Part shown: in pieces, positions 31,389 through 40,197 of the stretch | How the letters are laid out: the number at the start of each line of letters is the position of its first letter | Position numbering within the stretch: the first letter of the stretch is position 1 | Source of the DNA: Methylobacterium mesophilicum SR1.6/6 | GTDB lineage: Bacteria; Pseudomonadota; Alphaproteobacteria; Rhizobiales; Beijerinckiaceae | Length of the DNA stretch: 64,000 bases | Direction: 5' to 3' | Assembly (NCBI RefSeq): GCF_000364445.2 | Contig: NZ_CP043538.1 | Location: 2,983,612-3,047,611, forward strand | Notes under the pieces: generated by a model | Told to the model about the DNA's origin: nothing | Databases searched by the model: none | Seen by the model: the letters and a program-made list of their open reading frames with translations, nothing else | Made by a program: the position numbers and the translations under genes

Positions 31389-32887
31389 GCCGGCGCGCAT
31401 GGTTCGCCGGGACCCTTGCCGCGTTCGCGGCGGCGGGGACCGGGTACTGGGCGGGCCGCGATGGCGGCCCCGTGCCGGTTCTCGTCGAGCGCGCGCGGGC
31501 CGAGTTCGCCGAGTGGGTTCCGGCCTCCGCGCCGGAGCCGAAGGCGCCGACGGAGGCCACGGGTCCCGTAGTCTACTACCGCGACCCGGACGGGAAGGCC
31601 GCCTACTCGCTCGCGCCGAGGACGACGGCGGACGGGCGCGACTTCCGCGCGGTGCGGGCGAGCGAGGACGTACGCCTCGACGGGTCCGAGGGCGACGCCG
31701 CGACGCCGACCGGCGAGGCCGGCCAAGACACGGCGACGCGCGGAACCGAGGGGGCCGGGACGTCCGCGGCGGGCCCCAGGAAGGTGCTCTACTACCGCAA
31801 CCCGATGGGTCTGGCGGACACCTCGGCCGTTCCCAAGAAGGATTCGATGGGGATGGACTACATCCCCGTCTACGCGGGCGACGACCAGGACGGCGACGTC
31901 GTGACGGTCTCCCCCGGCAAGGTCCAGCGAACGGGCGTGCGGACCGAGGTGGCGGAGCGGCGGGTGGTGGCCCAGCCGGTTCGCGTGCCCGGCACCCTCG
32001 CCCTCGACGAGCGGCGCGTCACCGTCGTTGCGACCCGCTCGGACGCCTACGTCGACCACGTCGAGAACGTCACGACCGGCGACCGCGTGCGCAAGGGCGA
32101 GGCGCTCGTCCACGTCTACTCGCCCGAGATCAACGCGGCCGCCGCCCAGCTCATCGCCAACTCGGGCTTCGACGGGGCGCGCCGCAGGCTCCAGAACCTG
32201 AATGTCTCCGAACCCGTGATCGACGAGATGGAGCGCACCCGGAAGGTGCCGATGGCCATCACCTGGTCCTCCCCCCGGGACGGCCTCGTCCTGCAGCGGA
32301 CCGCCATCGAGGGCATGAAGGCGGCGGCCGGCGACACGTTGTTCCGGATCGGCGACATCTCGGTCATGTGGGTCCTGGCCGACGTGCCCGAGCGCGACCT
32401 CGCCGGGGTGCGGGTCGGCCAGGCCGCCACCGTGCGGCTGCGCTCGGCCCCGGGGCGCACCTTCTCGGGCAAGGTGGCGGTGATCTACCCGCAGGTGAAC
32501 CCGGACACGCGGGCGACGCGGGTGCGCATCGAGTTGCCGAACCCGGACGGCGCGCTCCTGCCCGACATGTACGCCGACGTCGAGATCGGCACGGGCACGG
32601 GCAAGCCCGTGGTCGCGGTCCCGGACGACGCGGTGATCGACACGGGCGCGCGCCAGGTCGTGCTCCTCGACCGCGGCGCGGGCCGCTTCGAACCGCGCGA
32701 GGTCAAGGTCGGGGTCAGCGGCGGCGGTTACACCGAGATCCGAGACGGCGTCGCGACCGGCGACCGGGTGGTCACGGCGGCGAACTTCCTCATCGACGCC
32801 GAGAGCAACCTGAAGGCGGCGCTGCAGTCCATGGCGGCCCCGAAGGCGGACGACCGGCAGGCCGCGAACGCGGAGGGCAAACCGTGA
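31385..32887 (+). CDS. cusB: CusB-like RND periplasmic adaptor with two metal-binding motifs
   Basis: A 500-aa adaptor. A signal-anchor is at the N-terminus. A canonical heavy-metal-binding domain is at residues about 133-164 (LYYRNPMGLADTSAVPKKDS, MGMDYIPVYA). A degenerate copy at about 62-92 (VVYYRDPDGKAAYSLAPRTT) lacks the Met ligands. Then come the beta-barrel, alpha-hairpin (SPEINAAAAQLIANSGFDGA) and lipoyl parts (VTTGDRVRKGEALVHVYSPE). It links CusA to the outer-membrane CusC and hands Cu(I)/Ag(I) from CusF to CusA. Coupled by overlap to genes on both sides. Confidence 0.92.
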   Translation: MSRRAWFAGTLAAFAAAGTGYWAGRDGGPVPVLVERARAEFAEWVPASAPEPKAPTEATGPVVYYRDPDGKAAYSLAPRTTADGRDFRAVRASEDVRLDGSEGDAATPTGEAGQDTATRGTEGAGTSAAGPRKVLYYRNPMGLADTSAVPKKDSMGMDYIPVYAGDDQDGDVVTVSPGKVQRTGVRTEVAERRVVAQPVRVPGTLALDERRVTVVATRSDAYVDHVENVTTGDRVRKGEALVHVYSPEINAAAAQLIANSGFDGARRRLQNLNVSEPVIDEMERTRKVPMAITWSSPRDGLVLQRTAIEGMKAAAGDTLFRIGDISVMWVLADVPERDLAGVRVGQAATVRLRSAPGRTFSGKVAVIYPQVNPDTRATRVRIELPNPDGALLPDMYADVEIGTGTGKPVVAVPDDAVIDTGARQVVLLDRGAGRFEPREVKVGVSGGGYTEIRDGVATGDRVVTAANFLIDAESNLKAALQSMAAPKADDRQAANAEGKP

Positions 32888-35800
32888 TCGCGCGCCTTAT
32901 CGGTTGGTCGGCCCGCAACCTCGTCCTCGTGCTGGTCGGGACCGTGTTCGCCGTGGCGGCGGGAATCGCCGCGGTGCGCACCCTGCCGCTCGACGCCATC
33001 CCGGACCTCTCGGACGTCCAGGCCATCGTCTACACCGAGTATCCGGGCCAGGCCCCCCAGGTGGTCGAGGACCAGGTCACCTACCCGCTGACCACCGCCA
33101 TGCTGACGGTGCCGCGGGCCAAGGTCGTGCGCGGCTTCTCGTTCTTCGGGGTCAGCTTCGTCTACGTCATCTTCGAGGACGGCACCGACCCGTACTGGGG
33201 CCGCTCGCGGGTGCTCGAATACCTCAACACGGCGGCGAGCCGGCTCCCTCCCGGGGTGACGCCGACGCTGGGGCCCGACGCGACGGGGGTGGGCTGGGTC
33301 TATGAATACGTCGTGGTCGCGAAGGAGCGCACGCTCGCCGAGCTCCGGTCCCTGCAGGACTGGGTGATCCGGTTCGGGGCCTCGCGCGCCGAGGGCGTGG
33401 CCGAGGTCGCGGGCGTCGGCGGCTTCGTCAAGCAGTACAACGTCGTCGTCGATCCGAACCGCCTGCGGGCGCAGGGCATCAGCCTGAACAAGCTCCGGGA
33501 CGCCATCCGGGCGAGCAACGCCGACGTCGGGGGCCGCACGGTCGAACTCTCGGAGTTCGAGTTCATGGTGCGCGGCCGCGGCTACCTGAAGGGCGTCGCC
33601 GACATCGAGAACATCGTGCTCAAGACCGCGGGCGGCACGCCGCTGCGGGTCCGGGACGTCGCCCGCGTCGAGCTCGGGCCGGACGAGCGCCGCGGCATCA
33701 CCGAGATGAACGGCGACGGCGAGGTCGCCGGCGGCATCGTCCTCCAGCGCTTCGGCGCGAACGCGCTCACCGTCATCGAGAATGCGAAGGCGAAGCTGGC
33801 CGAGGTGGCCAAGGGCCTGCCGGCCGGCACCGAGATCCTGCCGGTCTACGACCGCTCCCAGCTGATCGAGGCGGCCATCGACACCCTGCGGCACACCCTG
33901 GTCGAGGAGAGCGTCGTCGTCTCGCTGGTCTGCGTGGTGTTCCTGTTGCACGTGCGCAGCGCGCTCGTGGCCATCCTGATGCTGCCGGTCGGCATCCTGA
34001 TGGCGCTCGCGGGCATGAGGGCCCTGGGGCTCGGCGCCAACATCATGAGCCTCGGCGGCATCGCCATCGCGGTCGGCGCCATGATCGACGCCGCCATCGT
34101 GATGATCGAGAACGCCCACAAGCACCTGGAGCGGGCGCCCCCGGGCAAGCCGCGGGTCGAGATCCTGGTGGAGGCGGCCGCCGAGGTCGGCCCGTCGCTG
34201 TTCTTCTCGCTGCTCATCATCACCGTGAGTTTCCTGCCGATCTTCACCCTGGAGGGCGAGGAGGGGCGGCTGTTCGGGCCGCTGGCCTACACCAAGACCT
34301 TCGCCATGGCGGCGGCGGCGATGCTGTCGGTGACGCTGGTCCCGGCCCTGATGGTGCTGTTCGTGCGTGGGCGCATCGTTCCCGAGCACCGCAACCCGGT
34401 GAACCGGCTCCTCATCTGGCTCTACCGGCCGCTCATCGCCGGGGTGCTTCGCGCCCGCATCCCGGCCGTCCTGCTCGCCCTCGGCGTCCTGGCCGCCACC
34501 GTCTGGCCGGCCCGGCAGCTCGGGTCGGAGTTCATGCCGGAGCTGAACGAGGGGACGCTGATGTTCATGCCGACGACCCTGCCGGGGATCTCGGTGACCA
34601 AGGCAGGCGAGCTGCTGGCAACCCAGGACCGGATCATCAAGAGCTTCCCGGAGGTGGCCTCGGTCTTCGGCAAGGCGGGGCGGGCCAACACGGCGACCGA
34701 CCCTGCGCCGATGGAGATGTTCGAGACCATCATCACCCTGAAGCCCAAGGCGCAGTGGCGGCCGGGCGTGACGCTCGCGAGCCTCAAGGCCGAGATGGAC
34801 AAGGCGCTGCAGTTCCCGGGCGTGTCGAATGCCTGGACCCAACCGATCCGCGCCCGCATCGACATGCTCTCGACCGGCATCCGCACGCCTGTCGGCATCA
34901 AGGTGCTCGGGACCGACCTCGACGCCATGGAGAAGGTCGCCCGTCAGGTCGAGGCCGTGGTGCGCGACGTCCCGGGGACGTCGAGCGCGTACGCCGAGCG
35001 GGTCATCGGCGGCTACTTCCTCGACATCACGCCGGACCGCGAGGCGCTTGGGCGCTACGGCCTGTCGGTCGGCGACGTGCAGGACGTGGTCGCCACCGCG
35101 CTCGGCGGCCAGAGCGTGACGAACACCGTCGAGGGACGGGAGCGCTACACCGTCAACGTGCGCTACCCCCGTGCCTTCCGCTCCGACCCGCGGGCCATCG
35201 CCGACGAGGTCCAGGTCCCGTTACCGGCGGGCGGCACGGTTCCGCTGCGCGAGGTCGCCAAGGTCGCGCTCACCCGGGGCCCGACCTCGATCCGCACCGA
35301 GAACGGGCAGCTCGCGGTCTACATCTTTGTCGACCTCACGGGCCGCGACCTTGGCGGCTACGTGGCCGACGCGCGGGCCGCGGTCGACCGCGAGGTCGAG
35401 CTCCCCCCGGGCACGACCCTACAGTGGAGCGGTCAGTACGAGTACCTGGAGCGCGCGGCGGCACGCCTCAGGATCGTGGTGCCCCTGACGCTGCTGGTCG
35501 TGTTCCTGCTCCTCTACCTGAACTTCCGGCGCCTGACCGAGACGCTCATCGTGATGCTGTCGGTCCCCTTCGCGCTGGTCGGGGGCGTCTGGCTGATGTG
35601 GTGGATGGGCTTCAACATGTCGGTCGCGGTGGCGGTGGGTTTCATCGCGCTCGCGGGCGTCGCCGCCGAGACCGGCGTGATCATGCTGGTCTACCTCGAC
35701 CATGCTTGGGACGAGGTTCGCGCCGCGCGTCGGCTGGAGGGTCGGCCGCCCACGCAGGGCGACCTACGGGAGGCCATCATGGTCGGCGCGGTCGAGCGCG

Positions 35801-36057
35801 TGCGCCCGAAGATGATGACGGTCGTCGCCATCATGGCCGGCCTGCTGCCCATCCTGTGGAGCACGGGCTCCGGCTCCGAGGTCATGCAGCGCATCGCCGT
35901 GCCGATGATCGGCGGGATGGTCTCCTCGACCGTCCTGACCTTGATCGTGATCCCGGCGGTCTACGCCCTGGCGAAGGGCCGGGGGCTGCTGTCGGAGGCC
36001 GAGGCGGAACCCGCGGATGCCGGAACGCCCGGGCGGCCGTCCCTGGCCGCGGAATGA
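32884..36057 (+). CDS. cusA: CusA-like Cu(I)/Ag(I) RND efflux pump
   Basis: A 1057-aa inner-membrane RND transporter with twelve helices and two large periplasmic loops. The TM4 signature AVGAMIDAAIVMIENAHKHL places it in the HME4 (Cu/Ag) class. Periplasmic Met residues (GTLMFMPTTLPGIS; DPAPMEMFETIITL) are in the region of the copper site. It starts at GTG 32884, overlapping cusB by four bases. The proton-driven CusCBA complex exports copper from periplasm and cytoplasm; its outer-membrane part is encoded at 24838-26418 on the other strand. Confidence 0.95.
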   Translation: MIARLIGWSARNLVLVLVGTVFAVAAGIAAVRTLPLDAIPDLSDVQAIVYTEYPGQAPQVVEDQVTYPLTTAMLTVPRAKVVRGFSFFGVSFVYVIFEDGTDPYWGRSRVLEYLNTAASRLPPGVTPTLGPDATGVGWVYEYVVVAKERTLAELRSLQDWVIRFGASRAEGVAEVAGVGGFVKQYNVVVDPNRLRAQGISLNKLRDAIRASNADVGGRTVELSEFEFMVRGRGYLKGVADIENIVLKTAGGTPLRVRDVARVELGPDERRGITEMNGDGEVAGGIVLQRFGANALTVIENAKAKLAEVAKGLPAGTEILPVYDRSQLIEAAIDTLRHTLVEESVVVSLVCVVFLLHVRSALVAILMLPVGILMALAGMRALGLGANIMSLGGIAIAVGAMIDAAIVMIENAHKHLERAPPGKPRVEILVEAAAEVGPSLFFSLLIITVSFLPIFTLEGEEGRLFGPLAYTKTFAMAAAAMLSVTLVPALMVLFVRGRIVPEHRNPVNRLLIWLYRPLIAGVLRARIPAVLLALGVLAATVWPARQLGSEFMPELNEGTLMFMPTTLPGISVTKAGELLATQDRIIKSFPEVASVFGKAGRANTATDPAPMEMFETIITLKPKAQWRPGVTLASLKAEMDKALQFPGVSNAWTQPIRARIDMLSTGIRTPVGIKVLGTDLDAMEKVARQVEAVVRDVPGTSSAYAERVIGGYFLDITPDREALGRYGLSVGDVQDVVATALGGQSVTNTVEGRERYTVNVRYPRAFRSDPRAIADEVQVPLPAGGTVPLREVAKVALTRGPTSIRTENGQLAVYIFVDLTGRDLGGYVADARAAVDREVELPPGTTLQWSGQYEYLERAAARLRIVVPLTLLVVFLLLYLNFRRLTETLIVMLSVPFALVGGVWLMWWMGFNMSVAVAVGFIALAGVAAETGVIMLVYLDHAWDEVRAARRLEGRPPTQGDLREAIMVGAVERVRPKMMTVVAIMAGLLPILWSTGSGSEVMQRIAVPMIGGMVSSTVLTLIVIPAVYALAKGRGLLSEAEAEPADAGTPGRPSLAAE

Positions 36058-36076
36058 GAACCGAGAGGAGCGGACG

Positions 36077-36553
36077 ATGAAGATCGAACTCAAGCCGACG
36101 CGGCGAACCGCCCTGATCGGCCTGGCGGCAGGCTTGGCCGTCGCACGCCGTGCGGGAGCCGGGGGCCTGCCCGAGGTGGCGGTCACCAAGGACCCGAGTT
36201 GCGGCTGCTGCGAGAAGTGGGTCACGCACATGCGCGAGGCTGGCTTCACCGTGACGGTGACGGAGGGACCCGTGACCCCGCTGAAGGTCCGCCTCGGCGT
36301 GCCGCGCGATCTCGCCTCCTGCCACACCGCCCAGGTCGGCGGATACGTGATCGAGGGGCACGTGCCGGCCGGCGCGGTCAGGCGGCTCCTGACCGAAAGG
36401 CCCGAAGGCACCGGCCTGGCCGTGCCGGGCATGCCGGCGGGCTCGCCCGGAATGGAGGTCGAGGGCAGGGAGCCCGATACCTACGCGGTCGTCCTGTTCG
36501 GGCCCGGAGGGCGGAGCGCGTTCGCCCGCTATCGCGGAGGCGAGCTGGTCTGA
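36077..36553 (+). CDS. DUF411 periplasmic metal-binding protein
   Basis: A 158-aa protein with a twin-arginine-like signal (PTRRTALIGLAAGLAVARRA). The DUF411 core begins VTKDPSCGCCEKWVTHMREA; the CGCC cysteines and the later ASCHTAQVGGYVIEGHVPAG are conserved. DUF411 proteins are common in copper-resistance clusters and are thought to bind copper in the periplasm. It follows cusA by 19 bases with GAGAGGAG as ribosome site, so it belongs to the cus operon. Confidence 0.88.
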   Translation: MKIELKPTRRTALIGLAAGLAVARRAGAGGLPEVAVTKDPSCGCCEKWVTHMREAGFTVTVTEGPVTPLKVRLGVPRDLASCHTAQVGGYVIEGHVPAGAVRRLLTERPEGTGLAVPGMPAGSPGMEVEGREPDTYAVVLFGPGGRSAFARYRGGELV

Positions 36554-36577
36554 CGGCGCCGACCGGACCCGCAACCC

Positions 36578-36608
36578 TTGACCTTACCACCATGGGAATC
36601 CCCATCTC
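36578..36608 (+). promoter_or_regulatory. CueR-like promoter before the HMA chaperone gene
   Basis: TTGACC at 36578-36583, a 19-bp spacer and CATCTC at 36603-36608 give MerR-family geometry. The spacer (TTACCACCATGGGAATCCC) resembles the imperfect ACCTTCC/GGAAGGT dyad of CueR promoters. The downstream gene is a CopZ-like copper chaperone, a usual CueR target, and a CueR gene is in the window at 18369. Confidence 0.6.
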
Positions 36609-36636
36609 GCAGGGACGTCACACACGGGAGAACGTC

Positions 36637-36849
36637 ATGTATCGCTTCAAGGTGTCGAAGATGGGCTGCGGCGGCTGCGCCAAGTCCGTGACGCGCGCGG
36701 TTCTCGGCATCGAGCCGGACGCACAGGTCGAAGTGGACCTGGGAGCCAAGCTCGTGACGGTGTCGGGCTCGGGCGGCCCCGCCGACCGGATCGCCCGGGC
36801 GGTGACGGCGGCCGGCTATCCGGCAGAGCCGGTGCATGCCCTGGCGTGA
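36637..36849 (+). CDS. Heavy-metal-associated domain protein (CopZ-like chaperone)
   Basis: A 70-aa single HMA domain. YRFKVSKMGCGGCAKSVTRA contains the metal-binding GCGGC (Cys11, Cys14), and the ferredoxin-like beta-alpha-beta pattern runs to AVTAAGYPAEPV. It is cytoplasmic. Such proteins carry Cu(I) to P-type ATPases or repressors, but no CopA-type copper ATPase is encoded in the window. A CueR-like promoter directly precedes it, so it may be transcribed separately from the cus operon. Confidence 0.87.
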   Translation: MYRFKVSKMGCGGCAKSVTRAVLGIEPDAQVEVDLGAKLVTVSGSGGPADRIARAVTAAGYPAEPVHALA

Positions 36850-36939
36850 GGCGGTAGGCTGAAACCAAACCCGTACGTGCGCATTCAAGTTCGTGAGGCC
36901 ATTCAGGCCTCGCCGCCGCAACCTGGGTCTTCAACCCGC

Positions 36940-37416
36940 ATGGGTCCTAACCGGCCAGTCGTGCGCCTGCTCACGGCGATGATCCTCGCGATCGTCGCCT
37001 ACTTCGCGCCGTCCGCCGTCCAGGCCCATGAGGGGCACGTTCATTGCGGCCACCGCGGTCACCAGCAAACCGCCGCGACAAAGGCTGATGCGGCGCCTGC
37101 CGCCCGGCCGGTGAGCGTCCAGTTGATGCGCAAGGCGGCGATCCAGGTGACGCTTCCGGCTCACTCCATCATTCGGGCGCCGGCCGCGATGACGTCAGGC
37201 TCGCTTCGGGCGGACGACGCCGGCGCGGGTTGCTCCTGTGCCTGCGTGGGCTGCGTATGCGGGTCGATGGCCTGCTGCGCGATCGGCATCGTCGTCGGTC
37301 ACGCGTCCCTGACGATGCCGCTCTCACGGGTCGTCGTGCTGATCCCGCACGATGCCGCCGGTCATGCCGGCATCGGACCCGGGGCGCTGCGCAAACCGCC
37401 CCGAACCCTCGTGTGA
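36940..37416 (+). CDS. Secreted His/Cys-rich protein with PPR tail
   Basis: A 158-aa protein with a signal peptide (LLTAMILAIVAYFAPSAVQA). The mature chain opens HEGHVHCGHRGHQ, later has a dense Cys cluster (GCSCACVGCVCGSMACC), a hydrophobic stretch and the end GALRKPPRTLV. ATG 36940 fits a normal signal peptide; ATG 36877 would add 21 residues. It follows the copper chaperone gene. Same layout as the proteins at 26887, 30501 and 51674. Periplasmic copper binding is likely but unproven. Confidence 0.62.
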   Translation: MGPNRPVVRLLTAMILAIVAYFAPSAVQAHEGHVHCGHRGHQQTAATKADAAPAARPVSVQLMRKAAIQVTLPAHSIIRAPAAMTSGSLRADDAGAGCSCACVGCVCGSMACCAIGIVVGHASLTMPLSRVVVLIPHDAAGHAGIGPGALRKPPRTLV

Positions 37417-37892
37417 GTTGAGGCGCGCCCGAGGCGCGCGACGCCCTGGGTGCGCCCGCGTTCGCGTCGTTTCCCGGGCGGGCTCGACGCGAGAGCCATT
37501 CGCCACGTCGAACCGTTCACGCCCGGCAGGCGCGGAGTAGCCGACCGCCACCGTCACGGCCGAGCGGCACGAGCGTGTGGAGGCCGCGTACCCCCGCCCG
37601 AGCGCAAGCCCGTCGCACCGTGGGGCGAGGCGATGCCCGGGATGTCCGACACCGCCGTCACGTCAGCCGGATGCCCGACTCCGACCTCCCGAGACGACGG
37701 TCACGTCCCACCGGACGCGGCCGCCGTCCGCAAGGAGCAAGCGGTGGCTGACCGATTGCACCCGGGAATGCGGACCGATGAACCTTATCGAAATTTCATG
37801 ATTGAATAACTGGTATTGTTCGGCTCAAGGAAGAAATACTCGCGCTTGCGTCGATCAATACTTAAGATCCCATCTTGAAAGGAGCGAGACAG
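37417..37892. other. Gap before the copper-storage gene, probable promoter
   Basis: About 475 bp. The first 340 bp are GC-rich with no believable gene. From about 37780 the sequence becomes AT-rich (CGAAATTTCATGATTGAATA and onward) and leads into a strong ribosome site (AAAGGAGCGAG) before 37893. It probably holds the promoter of the storage-protein gene. I saw no CsoR- or CueR-type box. Confidence 0.4.
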
Positions 37893-38225
37893 ATGCATCA
37901 GATATCGAGCGAAATGCAGTCCTGCATCGACGAGTGCCTGCGTTGCTATCAGACCTGCCTCGGCATGGCCTCGAACCACTGTCTTGAGGCGGGCGGCAAG
38001 CATGCCGAGCCGGAGCACTTCCGGCTGATGCTGGCCTGCGCTGAGATATGCCGGACCTCGGCGCACTTCATGCTGCTCGGGACCCCGCATCACAAGCACA
38101 CCTGCGCGGAGTGCGCCGACGTCTGCGAGGACTGCGCACGCAGCTGCGAGCAGGTCGGCGACATGGACGACTGCGTCGCGCAGTGCCGGCGCTGCGCCGA
38201 GAGCTGCCGGAAGATGGCGGCCTGA
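37893..38225 (+). CDS. Csp-type four-helix-bundle copper storage protein
   Basis: A 110-aa cytoplasmic protein with about 16 cysteines arranged as CxxxC and CxxC along helices: SCIDECLRCYQTCLGMASNH, LMLACAEICRTSAHF, ECADVCEDCARSCEQVGDMD, QCRRCAESC. This is the DUF326/Csp3 pattern, in which a bundle of Cys-lined helices stores many Cu(I) ions. There is no signal peptide, so it is Csp3-like rather than the exported Csp1 type. It is followed by a glutaredoxin-MauE fusion in the same direction. Confidence 0.92.
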   Translation: MHQISSEMQSCIDECLRCYQTCLGMASNHCLEAGGKHAEPEHFRLMLACAEICRTSAHFMLLGTPHHKHTCAECADVCEDCARSCEQVGDMDDCVAQCRRCAESCRKMAA

Positions 38226-38289
38226 ACGACAACTCTGAAACCCGACCGGGAGGGGCGACGCCCCTCCCTCCGACCGACGAGGACGACAG

Positions 38290-39039
38290 ATGTCAACGGC
38301 CACCGCCCGCAAGGCCACCCTGTACCGCATGGTGATGGAGAAGCACCTCTGCCCATACGGGCTGAAAGCCAAGGACTTGCTCGAACGCGAAGGCTTCGAG
38401 GTCGAGGACCACTGGTTGACCACTCGTGAGGAGACCGACCGCTTCAAGGCCGAGCATCAAGTCAAGTCGACGCCGCAGACCTTCATCAACGGCGAGCTCG
38501 TCGGCGGCTTCGACGACTTGCAGCGCCACTTCGGCAAGGCCGCCAACGACCCGAACGCCACGACCTACACGCCCGTCGTCGCGGTCTTCTCGATGACGGC
38601 GCTGATGGCGCTGGCGGCGAGTTACGCCGCCTACGGAACGCCGCTGACGATGCGTGCGGTCGAGTGGTTCATCGCCTTCAGCATGTGCGTGCTCGCCCTC
38701 CTGAAGCTGCAGGACGTGGAGAGCTTCTCGTCGATGTTCCTGGGCTACGACCTGCTCGGGCAGCGCTGGGTACGCTACGCCTACGCCTACCCCTTCCTGG
38801 AAGGCATCGCGGGCGTCCTGATGGTGGCGGGCGCGCTGGACTGGATCTCGATTCCCGTCGCCCTGTTCATCGGCACGGTCGGCGCGGTCTCGGTGTTCAA
38901 GGCGGTCTACGTCGACAAGCGCGAGATCAAATGCGCCTGCGTCGGCGGGTCGAGCAAGGTGCCGCTCGGCTTCGTCTCCCTGACCGAGAACCTGATGATG
39001 GTCGCCATGGGCGTCTGGATGCTCGCCGTCCACCATTGA
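38290..39039 (+). CDS. Glutaredoxin-MauE fusion membrane protein
   Basis: A 249-aa protein. Residues 1-85 are a glutaredoxin domain (MVMEKHLCPYGLKAKDLLER, then VKSTPQTFINGELVGGFDDL) with a monothiol-type CPYG site. From about 95 a four-helix MauE/DoxX-like membrane domain follows (AVFSMTALMALAASYAAYGT, YAYPFLEGIAGVLMVAGALD). It ends with a CACVGGSSKVPLGFVSLTEN loop whose cysteines could exchange with the glutaredoxin. It probably controls thiol redox state during copper storage. The ribosome site is weak. Confidence 0.85.
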   Translation: MSTATARKATLYRMVMEKHLCPYGLKAKDLLEREGFEVEDHWLTTREETDRFKAEHQVKSTPQTFINGELVGGFDDLQRHFGKAANDPNATTYTPVVAVFSMTALMALAASYAAYGTPLTMRAVEWFIAFSMCVLALLKLQDVESFSSMFLGYDLLGQRWVRYAYAYPFLEGIAGVLMVAGALDWISIPVALFIGTVGAVSVFKAVYVDKREIKCACVGGSSKVPLGFVSLTENLMMVAMGVWMLAVHH

Positions 39040-39047
39040 GCAGACCG

Positions 39048-39812
39048 GTGCCGACCCCGCCCTTCTTCCCGGACCTCGACCGCGAGCCGCACCCGCAGGC
39101 GGCCGCTGCGGCCGCGCGCTATCTGTCGGCCGTCGACGAGATGCTGCCGGGCCTCGTCACGGGTTTCCACGTGGTCGGCTCCGCGGCGCTCGACGATTTC
39201 GTGCCCGGACGATGCGACCTCGACTTCGTCGCCGTCGTCGCCCGACGGCCTGACGGCGAGGTGCTGGATCGCCTCGCCGGCCTGCATGCCGCCCTGGCCG
39301 GTTCCGGAAGCCCCGCCCTCGACGGCACCTACGTCGCCAGACCCGACTGGCAGGGGCAGCAGGCGGAGGGGCCTGCCGTCCGGGACGGGCGCTTCGAGCC
39401 GCGGTCGCGGCACCGGCGCCGACCGGTGGACAGGCTGGCCCTGGCCGAACACGCGCTGACGCTGCGCGGGCCGGCGCCGGGCTGGCGTGACGTGCCCGAG
39501 ATCGACGGGTGGGCGGCCGGGGCGCTTGATGCCATGCGGATCTCCGCCGCCGACCTGGAGGTGGACGAGGCCGTCCTGGGTGCCTGTCGGCTGCACTACC
39601 TGCTCGCGCTTCGGCGCATTCCCTCGAAGTCCGAGGCGGGTCTCTACGGCCTGATCTCATTCGAAGGGCATTGGCGGCGCATCATCGACGAGGCGTTGCG
39701 CCTGCGCCGCTCCCCGCGAGCGCCGGCCCTGTACGGGGACGAAGGCGAGCGCCGCCGGGACGCGCTCGCCTTCGTCGGGGCGGCCGCGAGGGACGGGCTG
39801 TCCGTGGCATGA
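39048..39812 (+). CDS. Nucleotidyltransferase-fold protein (aminoglycoside adenylyltransferase-like)
   Basis: A 254-aa protein. VTGFHVVGSAALDDFVPGRC then DLDFVAVVARRPDGEVLDRL has the GSxxx...DxD motif of DNA polymerase beta-type nucleotidyltransferases. The C-terminal helical half (LGACRLHYLLALRRIPSKSE then GLYGLISFEGHWRRIIDEAL) resembles the AadA/DUF4111 substrate domain. GTG 39048 is nine bases after the previous stop. It might modify an aminoglycoside, but the target may be something else. Its presence in a copper cluster is unexplained. Confidence 0.72.
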   Translation: MPTPPFFPDLDREPHPQAAAAAARYLSAVDEMLPGLVTGFHVVGSAALDDFVPGRCDLDFVAVVARRPDGEVLDRLAGLHAALAGSGSPALDGTYVARPDWQGQQAEGPAVRDGRFEPRSRHRRRPVDRLALAEHALTLRGPAPGWRDVPEIDGWAAGALDAMRISAADLEVDEAVLGACRLHYLLALRRIPSKSEAGLYGLISFEGHWRRIIDEALRLRRSPRAPALYGDEGERRRDALAFVGAAARDGLSVA

Positions 39813-39878
39813 GTGCGCCCCAGGGGTTCCGGCGGCGCGTCCGAGCACCTATCTTGGCGGTCGCAACACGGGCCCGAG

Positions 39879-40181
39879 ATGAGCGAACCGGACGACAGGC
39901 ACGGCGGCGTGGCCGTGGACCATACCCGCCAGATCGCCCGGCTTCGCCGCATCGAGGGGCAGGTCCGCGGCCTGCAACAGATGATCGAGAACGGCCGCTA
40001 CTGCGTCGACGTCGCCCACCAGGCCGATGCCGTCATCGCCGCTCTCCGGCGGGTGCAGTCCGACATGCTGCGCGACCACATGCAGGCGCTCGTGCACGCC
40101 ACGCTCACCGGGAACCTGCCCGAGGAGGAGCGGACACGCCTCGCCGACGAGATGAGCCGCCTCATCGCCAAGGTGGTCTGA
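39879..40181 (+). CDS. CsoR/RcnR-family metal-sensing repressor
   Basis: A 100-aa all-helical protein. QIARLRRIEGQVRGLQQMIE then NGRYCVDVAHQADAVIAALR is the family core with the first ligand Cys. RRVQSDMLRDHMQALVHATL supplies the His ligand, but the CsoR second Cys (usually H-x3-C) is Leu here, with a His two residues on. Copper specificity is therefore uncertain. Likely targets are the palindromes at 42030-42046 and 44317-44331, and possibly CCCCAGGGG at 39817-39825 just upstream of its own gene. Confidence 0.85.
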   Translation: MSEPDDRHGGVAVDHTRQIARLRRIEGQVRGLQQMIENGRYCVDVAHQADAVIAALRRVQSDMLRDHMQALVHATLTGNLPEEERTRLADEMSRLIAKVV

Positions 40182-40197
40182 AGACGGGAGGAGCGAC

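Noticed and set aside
32728-34842. Long minus-strand frame opposite cusB/cusA
   Set aside because: Antisense shadow of an unambiguous RND pump; Arg/His/Asp-rich and without motifs.
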